This document shows, piece by piece, positions 1 to 9,843 of a stretch of DNA of 64,000 nt (its first letter is position 1; each line of letters starts with the position of its first letter). Source of the DNA: Baylisascaris procyonis (Eukaryota; Nematoda; Chromadorea; Rhabditida; Ascarididae). Both the position numbers and the translations under genes were made by a program. The DNA lies in contig JAZARR010000038.1 in assembly GCA_037389465.1 (NCBI GenBank), positions 62,001 to 126,000 on the forward strand. The letters run 5' to 3'. The notes under the pieces were generated by a model that saw only the letters and a program-made list of their open reading frames with translations, did not search any database and was not told the origin of the DNA.

Positions 1-488
1 ACCTTCCTCTACTCCCTCCCTCACTGTGTGAAAGCGCTAATTGAGGATTGCTTTATGAAGAGTAGGATCATTGAAATTTTATTGAAATTGCCCACGTTCA
101 TTTTCTTATCATTTATGAGAATTGAAGCAAATTGAATTGTTTTTATTATCCCTTATACGTTTCTTTGATTCCTTTGTTTTGGTTTATTGAAAGTGATTTT
201 ATTCAACTAAGAATTTTACGAATATATAAAGTTTTTTATGTAATATATTCGATGATCTTATTTATTTTATTCTTTTCCGTATTGGCATGTTTTTTTGTTT
301 AACCTCTTTGATATGTTTTTTGAATCAATATTGAACATTTTGCATATATTGATAATAAATTGTACGGAATATTTCTAAATGCAAAAATAAAATATTTGCT
401 ATTATTTGTTGTTAGTATGAATCTCGATCGCGCCGAGTCGATAGATCTCCTATTTGATCAGTAAAAATGCTTCATTTGTATCGACAGT

Positions 489-758
489 GAAATAGCGTCA
501 ATATTTGCATTAATCGAGTATAAAGGTTATGAAGACCCTAGCATATTGCAGAATTACGAAACAATAGATGTGTGTTGGGTTGTAAAGATTCGTGATATCC
601 GGATTAATGAAGGTGATGGGGATGATTCTTTGATCGAAATAATTAGAGGTTGTAATATTAGGAGAGAGTGATGTGAAGCTGTGCGAACTCGTAGAAAACC
701 AATAATGCGAACCGTTTATAAGCGTTACAAAAAAGGAGGATCAATAGAAGGTAGATGA
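489..758 (+). pseudogene. Exon-like fragment with in-frame TGA (copy L1)
   Basis: After the acceptor-like bases at 484-487 a frame runs for 90 codons to TGA at 756-758. It is broken only by a TGA at 669-671. The same frame in L2 (8369-8638) and R1 carries the same TGA, while R2 has CGA (arginine) there and is open. The encoded stretch is basic at its end (KRYKK...GSIEGR). I do not recognise the protein. It may be the last exon of a gene caught in the amplified unit. Confidence 0.45.
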
Positions 759-911
759 GGGAACTTATTGATGATTTGTTCATTCATGTTTTTATGGGCT
801 AATTTACCGGCTTAATGTTTATGGACTCAGACAGAAAGTGGTGAATTCGATGGTACAAAGATTTCAGCTGATGGAGTCTAAGGTGGTACGGATGAAAATA
901 GTTCTTAGGGT

Positions 912-1132
912 ACGCATACTCATAGGTGGGGGATGGTTGCGTAATGCATTTTCATTGGGTGGGGGAGAGGGTTATGCCATTGTTCTCATTTTGTGGGGGG
1001 GGGGGTTAAGGGACCCTTTCTCATTGGGTGGGGGAGGGTTACGTAATGCATTCTCATTGGAAGGAGGGGGGGAAGGGGGGTGAGGGCTACGCCATGCACT
1101 CTCGTTGGGTAGGGGGTGTGGGTTTCTGAAGT
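912..1132 (+). repeat. G-rich minisatellite cluster, L1-1
   Basis: About six imperfect units of 30-35 bp built on TTCTCATTGGGTGGGGGAGG followed by GTTAYGYMAT. G-runs reach 12 bases. Frames read through this cluster are repeat shadows, not genes. The G-rich strand has many runs of three or more G and could form G-quadruplexes. Confidence 0.9.
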
Positions 1133-1212
1133 ATACGTGGGAATATTTGAAGAATATTACTTATTGACTCCGTCAGGGTTATTGATTATGTTGAAAGTTG
1201 TTGAATAGTGCT

Positions 1213-1308
1213 TTAAAAATCCCTCATAACCGGCGGTATAGTTCCAGGCTCAGTCACTAATTCATGAGTCTCGGGCTTCGACTTTTCTAGGTGATTTCTA
1301 GGTGACCT
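1213..1308 (-). other. Conserved C-terminal coding block (copy L1a)
   Basis: On the minus strand a frame ending ...LEKSKPETHELVTEPG, then TIPPVMRDF and TAA, is present in every arm copy. I find it here and at about 4535-4622, 6452-6538, 9094-9189, about 12403-12490, 44150-44227, 46785-46863, 54538-54632 and 57335-57413. All nine are open up to the same stop, with only a few amino-acid changes (for example E/K, and EPG/KSG). At 54408-54632 it is joined to a longer frame that looks like a RING-CH protein end. In each copy the block lies beside a minisatellite cluster, which would then be 3'-untranslated sequence. Confidence 0.5.
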
Positions 1309-1728
1309 TATATTTTCTCCCGAGTGCATTTGCACATTTCATCCACCACCTCCTCCACCACGCCGATAATCAGTGTATTCGTGTATGGTGGAGCGGACCT
1401 ACTAGAGTTATTAGTGGAGCAATAATTGTTGTTGTTCTGCCATCTCATCTCAGTACCTCATCATAGTACCTATCTTCTCACTGAAATTTTTATTCTCCAT
1501 GTTTTTAATGCATACTTACGTGATCTTGCTGTTGAGTGGTTTAATCGCTTCCCTACCATAACTGCCATTTATGGTGAGCTGTTTTTATATTTGCCTGCTT
1601 CGTCAAAGTACGCTCCACTGATGTTGTCCTCCGTCAAAAGGCATTTCACTCATACATAGCCTTTATCAATGACTACAACTCGTTTAGCAAAAGGAGAAAG
1701 CAATCGGGAATGCCTATAACACCGGCAG

Positions 1729-1962
1729 AAAGAGGAAATAGAGAGGGCAGGTAGTTTCGCTGACAGAGGCATCTTACTCGTTGATACAGTTGATGGTGCG
1801 GATATTTCGACAATTTTTGAGGATCCTCCCTCAGATTTGAAACGCGCAGAGGCAGCCATGGTGGGTCGGGCACTCAACTCACTTTTCCGTCAACTGGAGC
1901 TCTTAGAGTTGATTCCGAAAAGATTTGTGGCCGTTAACATGTCATCTGTTATGATCAGATGA
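1729..1962 (+). pseudogene. Exon-like 77-aa fragment, open (copy L1a)
   Basis: A frame follows an acceptor-like GGCAG at 1724-1728 and runs 77 codons to TGA at 1960-1962. Its composition is balanced and protein-like, with an acidic first half and a helical second half containing LNSLFRQLELLELIPKRF. The direct-repeat copy at 4710 breaks at exactly the FRQ glutamine codon. Identical sequence occurs at 9610-9843. I do not recognise the family, and no matching upstream exon is visible. I treat it as a captured 3' exon, possibly no longer expressed. Confidence 0.35.
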
Positions 1963-2823
1963 ATTCTTGTGGTCTCTGTAATCATGGTGACCTTCGTTTT
2001 GCGTAACAAGTTGTTCACATTTGTGTTGATCGTGATGTTAATCTCTTCCCTTGCGGATTATGCTTTCCCTCAGGGGGCCATACCGAGGACGTAAATAGGC
2101 CGCGATCACGCTTGCTAATCAGTGTGCGTGCCTCTTATCGTTCTGTGGTGGTGGAGGGTGTTGTTATTTCGGCGCTTCTGTTAGGAATGTTCGTTAGTTT
2201 TTGTTAGAGAAAGAAAAAATAACATTTAATCGATTTGGCGTTTGCTGCTTCGTTTGTGAAAGCGTAAGTTATTTCTACGTAGTTGACATGTGTATATCTG
2301 AATTGTTCATGTTCCGTGAAGTGGTGAAATTTTAAAGCGTATTTTTATATCGACGTAATCTCTATGGTATGGAGTAGTAGGAGTGGAGGATCCGTATGTG
2401 TTATGTTGGAAGAATGTTTCGAAAGTGAAAACAACGTGCGGAGAAGGGTTATAAGTATGCAACGATCGTGTTGGCACCTAGCTTATAGGGTTTCATATTA
2501 TAAAGATTTGCTCTATTTTTTGTTTCATGATCTGTAATGGAAGTGAACGATTCGTTTTATTTGCTACCTTTTACATGTGATTGTTTAATCAGCTGTAAAA
2601 TATTTTCTTGTTTAAAACAAATCGTGAACTGTTGCAGTTTGAATCTTTTTTGTTGAGAAATATTTCTCTTGCAGAGTTCAGATGCAGTTACTATGGGGGA
2701 ATTGTGTTGCATGTCGTACTTAATGAAACCGATTCTGAGTTTAGCGTGCACGAAATTTGTCTACATTTTATATATTTGTGAACGTTCATGTGAGACCGAT
2801 AGGCTTGAACCGATAGTTGAGAA
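1770..2823 (+). repeat. Internal duplicated block, copy a (partner 4711-5815)
   Basis: This block of about 1.05 kb is repeated in direct orientation at 4711-5815 within the same unit (and at 9651-10704 and 12579-13683 in L2). The second copy carries an extra 51 bp near 5420-5470 and ends in a short exon-like frame that is intact there but broken here. Each block also contains a conserved 78-codon frame, described separately. Confidence 0.85.
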
Positions 2824-4052
2824 GGGAAGTTGAACGTCGAAGTAGCCACCCACAAGCTTCGTAACGCATCTTGATAAGACCTTATTTGTATTTTAATAAC
2901 TTTTAATTATGCTTAAAGTGGGGCGCATATCGTATCAATAGAGATGTGTTCAGAGCGAACATTTAAGAGTACCATATTCCTTCATGTGATACTTTCCAGT
3001 GGTGTGCAGTAGATATGGAGGATCGGATTGCTTATAACAATCTACCCTTATTGCTGATTAATCCGTTTATATTGTGTGGAGGTGGTTTAGTGGATATTTT
3101 TAAAGGTATCTCTTTCAAGGTATATTATTGAAAGTCAGAAGCCAGTTGACTCCCTCTTTAATTGTCGACCTCATCTTATGAGCTGGGAGGGCGAAGTGCT
3201 ACCACCGACCTTATCATGTGGCATGGGAATAGGCAGAGGCATCCTTTTTTCGTGTGTGACAAACTGATGACCAATCGAAGGATTATTAGGGTTTTGTCAT
3301 GTACCTGAAAAGCGTTCGCAGAACTGTGGCCAAAAAATTGAGAACGATTAAGGCAAACCGATATTGTTTGTAATAGTTAGTTTTCTTTTATTATTCTTTG
3401 ATTGATTTAGTTGCCCTTATACCTATGTATGCCTAGATTCCCTCTTATTTAGGGGCACTAGAGCATTGTTCTTCTGCTAGGAGGAGAAGTGAAATGTTTT
3501 GATGTCCATGCATTCTCTCAGATTTGGCTGGAACGGGAATTTTTTTTTAATTGGGCAGCTTTTCGTCTGGAAATGATCCGAGGAAATTCTTTGTCTTTTT
3601 CAGTATGTTCAATTTTTTTATATCGTTGATGTAATTTTTTATTTCATCAGCAAAGTTTAAGGTTTTTGTTTTGCTGGCGTCACCTGTGCAATCTTATTTT
3701 ATAAGTAATTTAGAGATGTATTTGATTTTAAGATACACACAAATACGAAGGATAATAACAACAACGGCGATGAAAAGGCGATTCGAGAGAAGTGGATTGC
3801 GATGTGTGGGAAGCAGCAAAAAGGCTGAGGAAATTCCAAAGACCGTTAGAGTTTTATTAATTTTGATAGCTAGATATGAATATATAGAGGTATGTCGTAT
3901 ATCATATTTTTGTATAGGTAAACCACCGAAAAGAAATATTTCCTCGTCGTTCTGAGAACAAAAGATGGCGATTGTTGAAACGTGTTATCGAGATAATGTG
4001 ACAGATAAGCTAGTAAAATATGAAACAAAATTTTTCAAAGAAAATCGGTGAT

Positions 4053-4101
4053 TTTGGTACCAAACGATAGAACTTATCGAGTTCTATCGTTTGATACCAA
4101 A
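4053..4101. other. Hairpin, 22-bp arms, 5-base loop (L1)
   Basis: The arms at 4053-4074 and 4080-4101 are complementary over 22 bases with one G:T type mismatch. The loop is 4075-4079. Copies are at 11933-11981, 47218-47266 and 57767-57815. In the right arm the loop is the reverse complement, as expected for an inverted repeat. A minus-strand open frame (65 codons, 4010-4207) runs through it. Confidence 0.85.
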
Positions 4102-4197
4102 AATATCCATCTCCGACAGAAAAAAGTTTTTTCCAAATTTTTGCTTGGCGTCTGTCCAGGTCTTCGACAATTGCGGTCGTCTTGAACCTTTGGGGGC

Positions 4198-4452
4198 GCA
4201 TTCTCATTGGGTGGGTGAGGGTTATGCCATACCTTCTTCTTGTTTAGGAGGGAGGGTTATGCCACGCATTCTCATTAGGTGGGGGTTAGGGTCATGCAAT
4301 GCATCCTCATTGAGTGGGTGGGGGGGGGGGGGTTATGGCGTCTTTCTCATTGGGTGGAGGGAGGATTATGCCATGCAGTCTCACTTGATGGCGGGGGGGG
4401 GGGGGGGGGAGTGAGGGCTACGCCATGCATTCTCCTTGGGTGGCTGTGTGGG
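4198..4452 (+). repeat. G-rich minisatellite cluster, L1-2
   Basis: About seven units of the same minisatellite, with G-runs up to 16. The L2 copy (12078-12322) is about 12 bp shorter because its G-runs are shorter. The cluster begins 97 bp after the conserved 22-bp-arm hairpin. Confidence 0.9.
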
Positions 4453-4709
4453 TTTCTGATGTACACGTGGGCCTATTTTAGCAAGATTACTTATTGGCTC
4501 TTCAGAGTTATTGATTATGTTGAAGGTTGTTGAGTGGTGCTTTAAACATCCCTCATAACGGGCGGTATACTTCCAGACTTAGTTACTAACTTATGAGTCT
4601 CGGGGTTCGACTTTTCTAGGTCAAAACTTGAATTTGCAGGAAAGATTATTTTTTCTCCCAAGCACATTACTTGCCTGGAAATTTTGCAGCTAATGAAAGT
4701 GATTTGCAG

Positions 4710-4832
4710 CTCTTACTCGTTGATACAGTTGATGGTGCGGACATTTCGACAATTTTTGAGGATCCTCCCTTAGATTTGAAACGCGCAGAGGCAGCCATGG
4801 TGGGTCGCGCACTCAACTCACTTTTCCGTTAA
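4710..4832 (+). pseudogene. Truncated copy of the 77-aa fragment (copy L1b)
   Basis: Second copy of the 1729-1962 frame inside the internal repeat. It starts after GATTTGCAG and stops at TAA 4830-4832, where copy a has CAA. Homologous but untranslatable sequence continues beyond the stop. The L2 equivalent is 12578-12700 with the same stop. Confidence 0.4.
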
Positions 4833-5815
4833 GTGGAGCTCTTAGAGTTGATTCCGAAAAGATTTGTGGCCGTTAACATGTCATCTGTTATGATCAGATG
4901 AATTCTTGTGGTCTCTGTAATCATGGTGACCTTCGTTTTGCGTAACAAGTTGTTCACATTTGTGTTGATCGTGATGTTAATCTCTTCCCTTGCGGATTAT
5001 GCTTCCCCTCAGGGGGCCATACCGAGGACGTAAATAGGCCGCGATCACGCTTGCTAATCAGTGTGCGTGCCTCTTATCGTTCTGTGGTGGTGGAGGGTGT
5101 TGTTATTTCGGCGCTTCTGTTAGGAATGTTCGTTAGTTTTTGTTAGAGAAAGAAAAAATAACATTTAATCGATTTGGCGTTTGCTGCTTCGTTTGTGAAA
5201 GCGTAAGTTATTTCTACGTAGTTGACATGTGTATATCTGAATTGTTCATGTTCCGTGAAGTGGTGAAATTTTAAAGCGTATTTTTATATCGACGTAATCT
5301 CTATGGTATGGAGTGGTAGGAGTGGAGGATCCGTATGTGTTATGTTGGAAGAATGTTTCGAAAGTGAAAACAACGTGCGGAGAAGAGTTATAAGTATGCA
5401 ACGATCGTGTTGGCACCTAACGTTGAGGCACACAATGTGCACCGACCGCTGCTATCGTTGATCCTGTCTAGCTTATAGGGTTTCATATTATAAAGATTTG
5501 CTCTATTTTTTGTTTCATGATCTGTAATGGAAGTGAACGATTCGTTTTATTTGCTACCTTTTTCATGTGATTGTTTAATCAGCTGTAAAATATTTTCTTG
5601 TTTAAAACAAATCGTGAACTGTTGCAGTTTGAATCTTTTTTGTTGAGAAATATTTCTCTTGCAGAGTTCAGATGCAGTTACTATGGGGGAATTGTGTTGC
5701 ATGTCGTACTTAATGAAACCGATTCTGAGTTTAGCGTGCACGAAATTTGTCTACATTTTATATATTTGTGAACGTTCATGTGAGACCGATAGGCTTGAAC
5801 CGATAGTTGAGAAGG
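4711..5815 (+). repeat. Internal duplicated block, copy b
   Basis: Direct repeat of 1770-2823, with a 51-bp insertion near 5420-5470 and point changes. One of these turns a glutamine codon into TAA at 4830-4832. It sits just after the second minisatellite cluster and the conserved block at 4535-4625. Confidence 0.85.
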
Positions 5816-5868
5816 GATATTTACTGAACGTCGAAGTAGCCACCCACAAGCTTCGTGACGCATATTGA
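5665..5868 (+). CDS. Exon-like 67-aa fragment, intact only in copy b
   Basis: After a good acceptor (TTCTCTTGCAG, ending 5664) a frame of 67 codons runs to TGA at 5866-5868. It is cysteine-rich in the middle (GELCCM, TKFVYILYICERSC) and ends VEVATHKLRDAY. In the internal-repeat copy at 2675 a net 4-base change creates a frameshift and stop after VEKG. The L2 copy at 13533-13736 is also intact. I do not recognise it. It may be a terminal exon whose upstream part was not amplified. Confidence 0.3.
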   Translation, partial: SSDAVTMGELCCMSYLMKPILSLACTKFVYILYICERSCETDRLEPIVEKGYLLNVEVATHKLRDAY

Positions 5869-6261
5869 TAAGGCGTTACGTTTATATTTCCTGCTCGCAG
5901 TTGGCCTTCGTTTATTCGAATCAAACCTAAATTTCCGTTAATCCAACTTTGTAACCAGTTCCGCTCGGGCAATTCAGTTTGTCACGGTTAACCTAATGTT
6001 CTGTCCAGTGGAAGTGTAATACTTTGCAGTTGATGTATCAGTGCTCTCAGATGCTTTAGACTTCTGTTGTTTAATATAATATAACGCGTGCTTCAAATGA
6101 ATCTTTATCTCGTTGCATTGTAATGCTAACACAAACAGTGTGGACTGAAAAACTAACAATGGTACTGATGCAACGCATTTTCCTGCTATTACGTCCAATC
6201 AGCTGGTGTTCGTAGAGTGGGAGATGAGCTAGTATTGCTTGAGCGCCCGTCCGATCTTCCC

Positions 6262-6364
6262 ATCTTTCTCATTGGGTGGAGGGAGGATTATGCCATGCAG
6301 TCTCACTTGATGGCGGGGGGAGTGAGGGCTACGCCATGCATTCTCCTTGGGTGGGGGTGTGGGT
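6262..6364 (+). repeat. G-rich minisatellite cluster, L1-3
   Basis: About three units of the same minisatellite. The L1/L2 match ends at the edge of this cluster (6260/14128), which suggests the cluster served as a recombination point. Confidence 0.85.
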
Positions 6365-8368
6365 TTCTGATGTACACGTGGGCCTATTTTAGCAAGATTA
6401 CTTATTGACTCTTCACAGTTATTGATTATGTTGAAGGTTGTTGAGTGGTGCTTTAAAAATCCCTCATAACGGGCGGTATAGTTCCAGACTTAGTTACTAA
6501 TTTATGAGTCTCGGGCTTCGACTTTTCTAGGTCAAAACTTGAATTTGCAGGAAAGATTATTTTTTCTCCCAAGTACATTACGTGCCTGGAAATTTTGCAG
6601 CTAATGAAAGTGGGATAAGATTACCACCATTCGTAAATGTTAGGTTTCATGAGTATCGACCCATGCTGGGATCTCCAACCGGGGTGGGTGCATCAACCTG
6701 TGCATGTCTAGCGCCTGAGTAGGGAGTCGTTATCTTTGAATTGATGGTTTTTTATTCTTCATGAGCATATTCTGCGTGCTATTTGAACAATTTTGAAATT
6801 TGCATCAGCAAGATGTTCTCTTGATGAGCTTATCGATGGGTAACTTGTTCAGTCTCATTGATATTGATAGTTAACATTGATGTATCTAAGGAAAATAGGA
6901 TCCTTCTTTCTGAGATGCCGAATAACAGTCACGTTTTTTAGAACGTTGTGTGGACTTTTCATCATTGCCGTTGCAGAGAAATTTTTTAAAATTAAAAACT
7001 TTTGTGAGAAACACTACAAGTTTTATTTTTTATCAGAAGATGGATGCTAATAATGTGTTGAATTCGATGAGCCTTTTAACTGGGTGTGTTTAGTTCTTCT
7101 TTGGCGCTTTTTCAATGGTATTTTCCTACTTTATTTATTTATTTCAACGTCCCGAAATGAAGAAACATTGCAAAAATAGGTGGGTAAATAGCAATGAGCA
7201 TCTTTCGAAAGGTCCCATATAGACGAGTGGACATTTAATACATAAACTTGAGTCTGCGATTTTCCAATGATTCTATTTTGAAAAATTTTGTTTGGTATGT
7301 TAATGTGGTTTAGCTGGTACGGATCATGGTAGTAATAAAGTGAAGCGTTTCTGTACATTTTCTGGCAACCTGATATCAGAAATCATGGGGGGAGGAGGGA
7401 CCATATAGGAGTGAAGTATTCCAAAACGAATCGGCGATATGCGATGAGGACATTTCTATGAGGGCTGAATACATCGGTGGTGCAAAGTGCTATTTGATAA
7501 TGAGTGCAAGACCATTTCTATGAGGACGAAAAGGATTTGTCAGGCGTTATTAGTGAAACATGTGACAGTATGTGCAAATATCTGTTCTGCAGGATTTTCA
7601 TAATTATTTGTACATATCGACTCTCTGTAGTATTGTTATTGGTCGATTATAAATAGGAATGTGGATATTTGGCTTGAGGGCATCAGATGGCGTAGTTGAT
7701 GAGGTGAGCGGATTGTCATCAAAAGTGAATATTTTAAGAAACGATTGCACTATTTTAGTGAATTCTTTTTTTTTATTTATTCATTAAGGGATTAAGCTCT
7801 GAATGATGACCTCAGATATTGTTTGAAATGTTTTTTTGGTTGAATATATCCACTTTCCGCATCCGTTTACGTTGCATCCCACCTTCCTCTACTCCCTCCC
7901 TCACTGTGTGAAAGCGCTAATTGAGGATTGCTTTATGAAGAGTAGGATCATTGAAATTTTATTGAAATTGCCCACGTTCATTTTCTTATCATTTATGAGA
8001 ATTGAAGCAAATTGAATTGTTTTTATTATCCCTTATACGTTTCTTTGATTCCTTTGTTTTGGTTTATTGAAAGTGATTTTATTCAACTAAGAATTTTACG
8101 AATATATAAAGTTTTTTATGTAATATATTCGATGATCTTATTTATTTTATTCTTTTCCGTATTGGCATGTTTTTTTGTTTAACCTCTTTGATATGTTTTT
8201 TGAATCAATATTGAACATTTTGCATATATTGATAATAAATTGTACGGAATATTTCTAAATGCAAAAATAAAATATTTGCTATTATTTGTTGTTAGTATGA
8301 ATCTCGATCGCGCCGAGTCGATAGATCTCCTATTTGATCAGTAAAAATGCTTCATTTGTATCGACAGT

Positions 8369-8638
8369 GAAATAGCGTCAATATTTGCATTAATCGAGTA
8401 TAAAGGTTATGAAGACCCTAGCATATTGCAGAATTACGAAACAATAGATGTGTGTTGGGTTGTAAAGATTCGTGATATCCGGATTAATGAAGGTGATGGG
8501 GATGATTCTTTGATCGAAATAATTAGAGGTTGTAATATTAGGAGAGAGTGATGTGAAGCTGTGCGAACTCGTAGAAAACCAATAATGCGAACCGTTTATA
8601 AGCGTTACAAAAAAGGAGGATCAATAGAAGGTAGATGA
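8369..8638 (+). pseudogene. Exon-like fragment with in-frame TGA (copy L2)
   Basis: Copy of the fragment at 489-758. The interrupting TGA is at 8549-8551. The sequence is otherwise the same as in L1, so the stop predates the left tandem duplication. Confidence 0.45.
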
Positions 8639-8791
8639 GGGAACTTATTGATGATTTGTTCATTCATGTTTTTATGGGCTAATTTACCGGCTTAATGTTT
8701 ATGGACTCAGACAGAAAGTGGTGAATTCGATGGTACAAAGATTTCAGCTGATGGAGTCTAAGGTGGTACGGATGAAAATAGTTCTTAGGGT

Positions 8792-9012
8792 ACGCATACT
8801 CATAGGTGGGGGATGGTTGCGTAATGCATTTTCATTGGGTGGGGGGAGAGGGTTATGCCATTGTTCTCATTTTGTGGGGGGGGGGGGGTTAAGGGACCCT
8901 TTCTCATTGGGTGGGGGGAGGGTTACGTAATGCATTCTCATTGGAAGGAGGGGGGGGGGGGTGAGGGCTACGCCATGCACTCTCGTTGGGTAGGGGGTGT
9001 GGGTTTCTGAAG
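8792..9012 (+). repeat. G-rich minisatellite cluster, L2-1
   Basis: Copy of cluster 912-1132 with altered G-run lengths. No other difference stands out. Confidence 0.9.
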
Positions 9013-9609
9013 TATACGTGGGAATATTTGAAGAATATTACTTATTGACTCCGTCAGGGTTATTGATTATGTTGAAAGTTGTTGAATAGTGCTTTAAAAA
9101 TCCCTCATAACCGGCGGTATAGTTCCAGGCTCAGTCACTAATTCATGAGTCTCGGGCTTCGACTTTTCTAGGTGATTTCTAGGTGACCTTATATTTTCTC
9201 CCGAGTGCATTTGCACATTTCATCCACCACCTCCTCCACCACGCCGATAATCAGTGTATTCGTGTATGGTGGAGCGGACCTACTAGAGTTATTAGTGGAG
9301 CAATAATTGTTGTTGTTCTGCCATCTCATCTCAGTACCTCATCATAGTACCTATCTTCTCACTGAAATTTTTATTCTCCATGTTTTTAATGCATACTTAC
9401 GTGATCTTGCTGTTGAGTGGTTTAATCGCTTCCCTACCATAACTGCCATTTATGGTGAGCTGTTTTTATATTTGCCTGCTTCGTCAAAGTACGCTCCACT
9501 GATGTTGTCCTCCGTCAAAAGGCATTTCACTCATACATAGCCTTTATCAATGACTACAACTCGTTTAGCAAAAGGAGAAAGCAATCGGGAATGCCTATAA
9601 CACCGGCAG

Positions 9610-9843
9610 AAAGAGGAAATAGAGAGGGCAGGTAGTTTCGCTGACAGAGGCATCTTACTCGTTGATACAGTTGATGGTGCGGATATTTCGACAATTTTTG
9701 AGGATCCTCCCTCAGATTTGAAACGCGCAGAGGCAGCCATGGTGGGTCGGGCACTCAACTCACTTTTCCGTCAACTGGAGCTCTTAGAGTTGATTCCGAA
9801 AAGATTTGTGGCCGTTAACATGTCATCTGTTATGATCAGATGA
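9610..9843 (+). pseudogene. Exon-like 77-aa fragment, open (copy L2a)
   Basis: Copy of 1729-1962 in unit L2, open over the same 77 codons and ending in the same TGA. No first exon or promoter can be assigned. Confidence 0.35.

Larger units (their letters stand above)
1..7880 (+). repeat. Left-arm tandem unit L1 (segmental duplication)
   Basis: First of two direct copies of a 7.88 kb unit. The sequence at position 1 recurs at 7881, and the match runs to 6259/14127 with only scattered single-base changes (for example 3692 versus 11572) and different G-run lengths, so the duplication is recent. Position 7880 joins directly to the next unit start, so the window opens inside an array. The unit holds exon-like gene fragments, three G-rich minisatellite clusters, a 22-bp-arm hairpin and an internal duplication of about 1.1 kb. 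I see no complete recognisable gene in it. Confidence 0.95.

Noticed and set aside
838..1083. Gly-rich open frames over the minisatellite clusters
   Set aside because: The frames are created by the G-rich repeat units and change with G-run length between copies.
4600..4625. GGGTTCGAC sequence like a tRNA T-arm
   Set aside because: No matching T-stem, acceptor stem or A-box at the right distance. The same position in other copies reads GGCTTCGAC.
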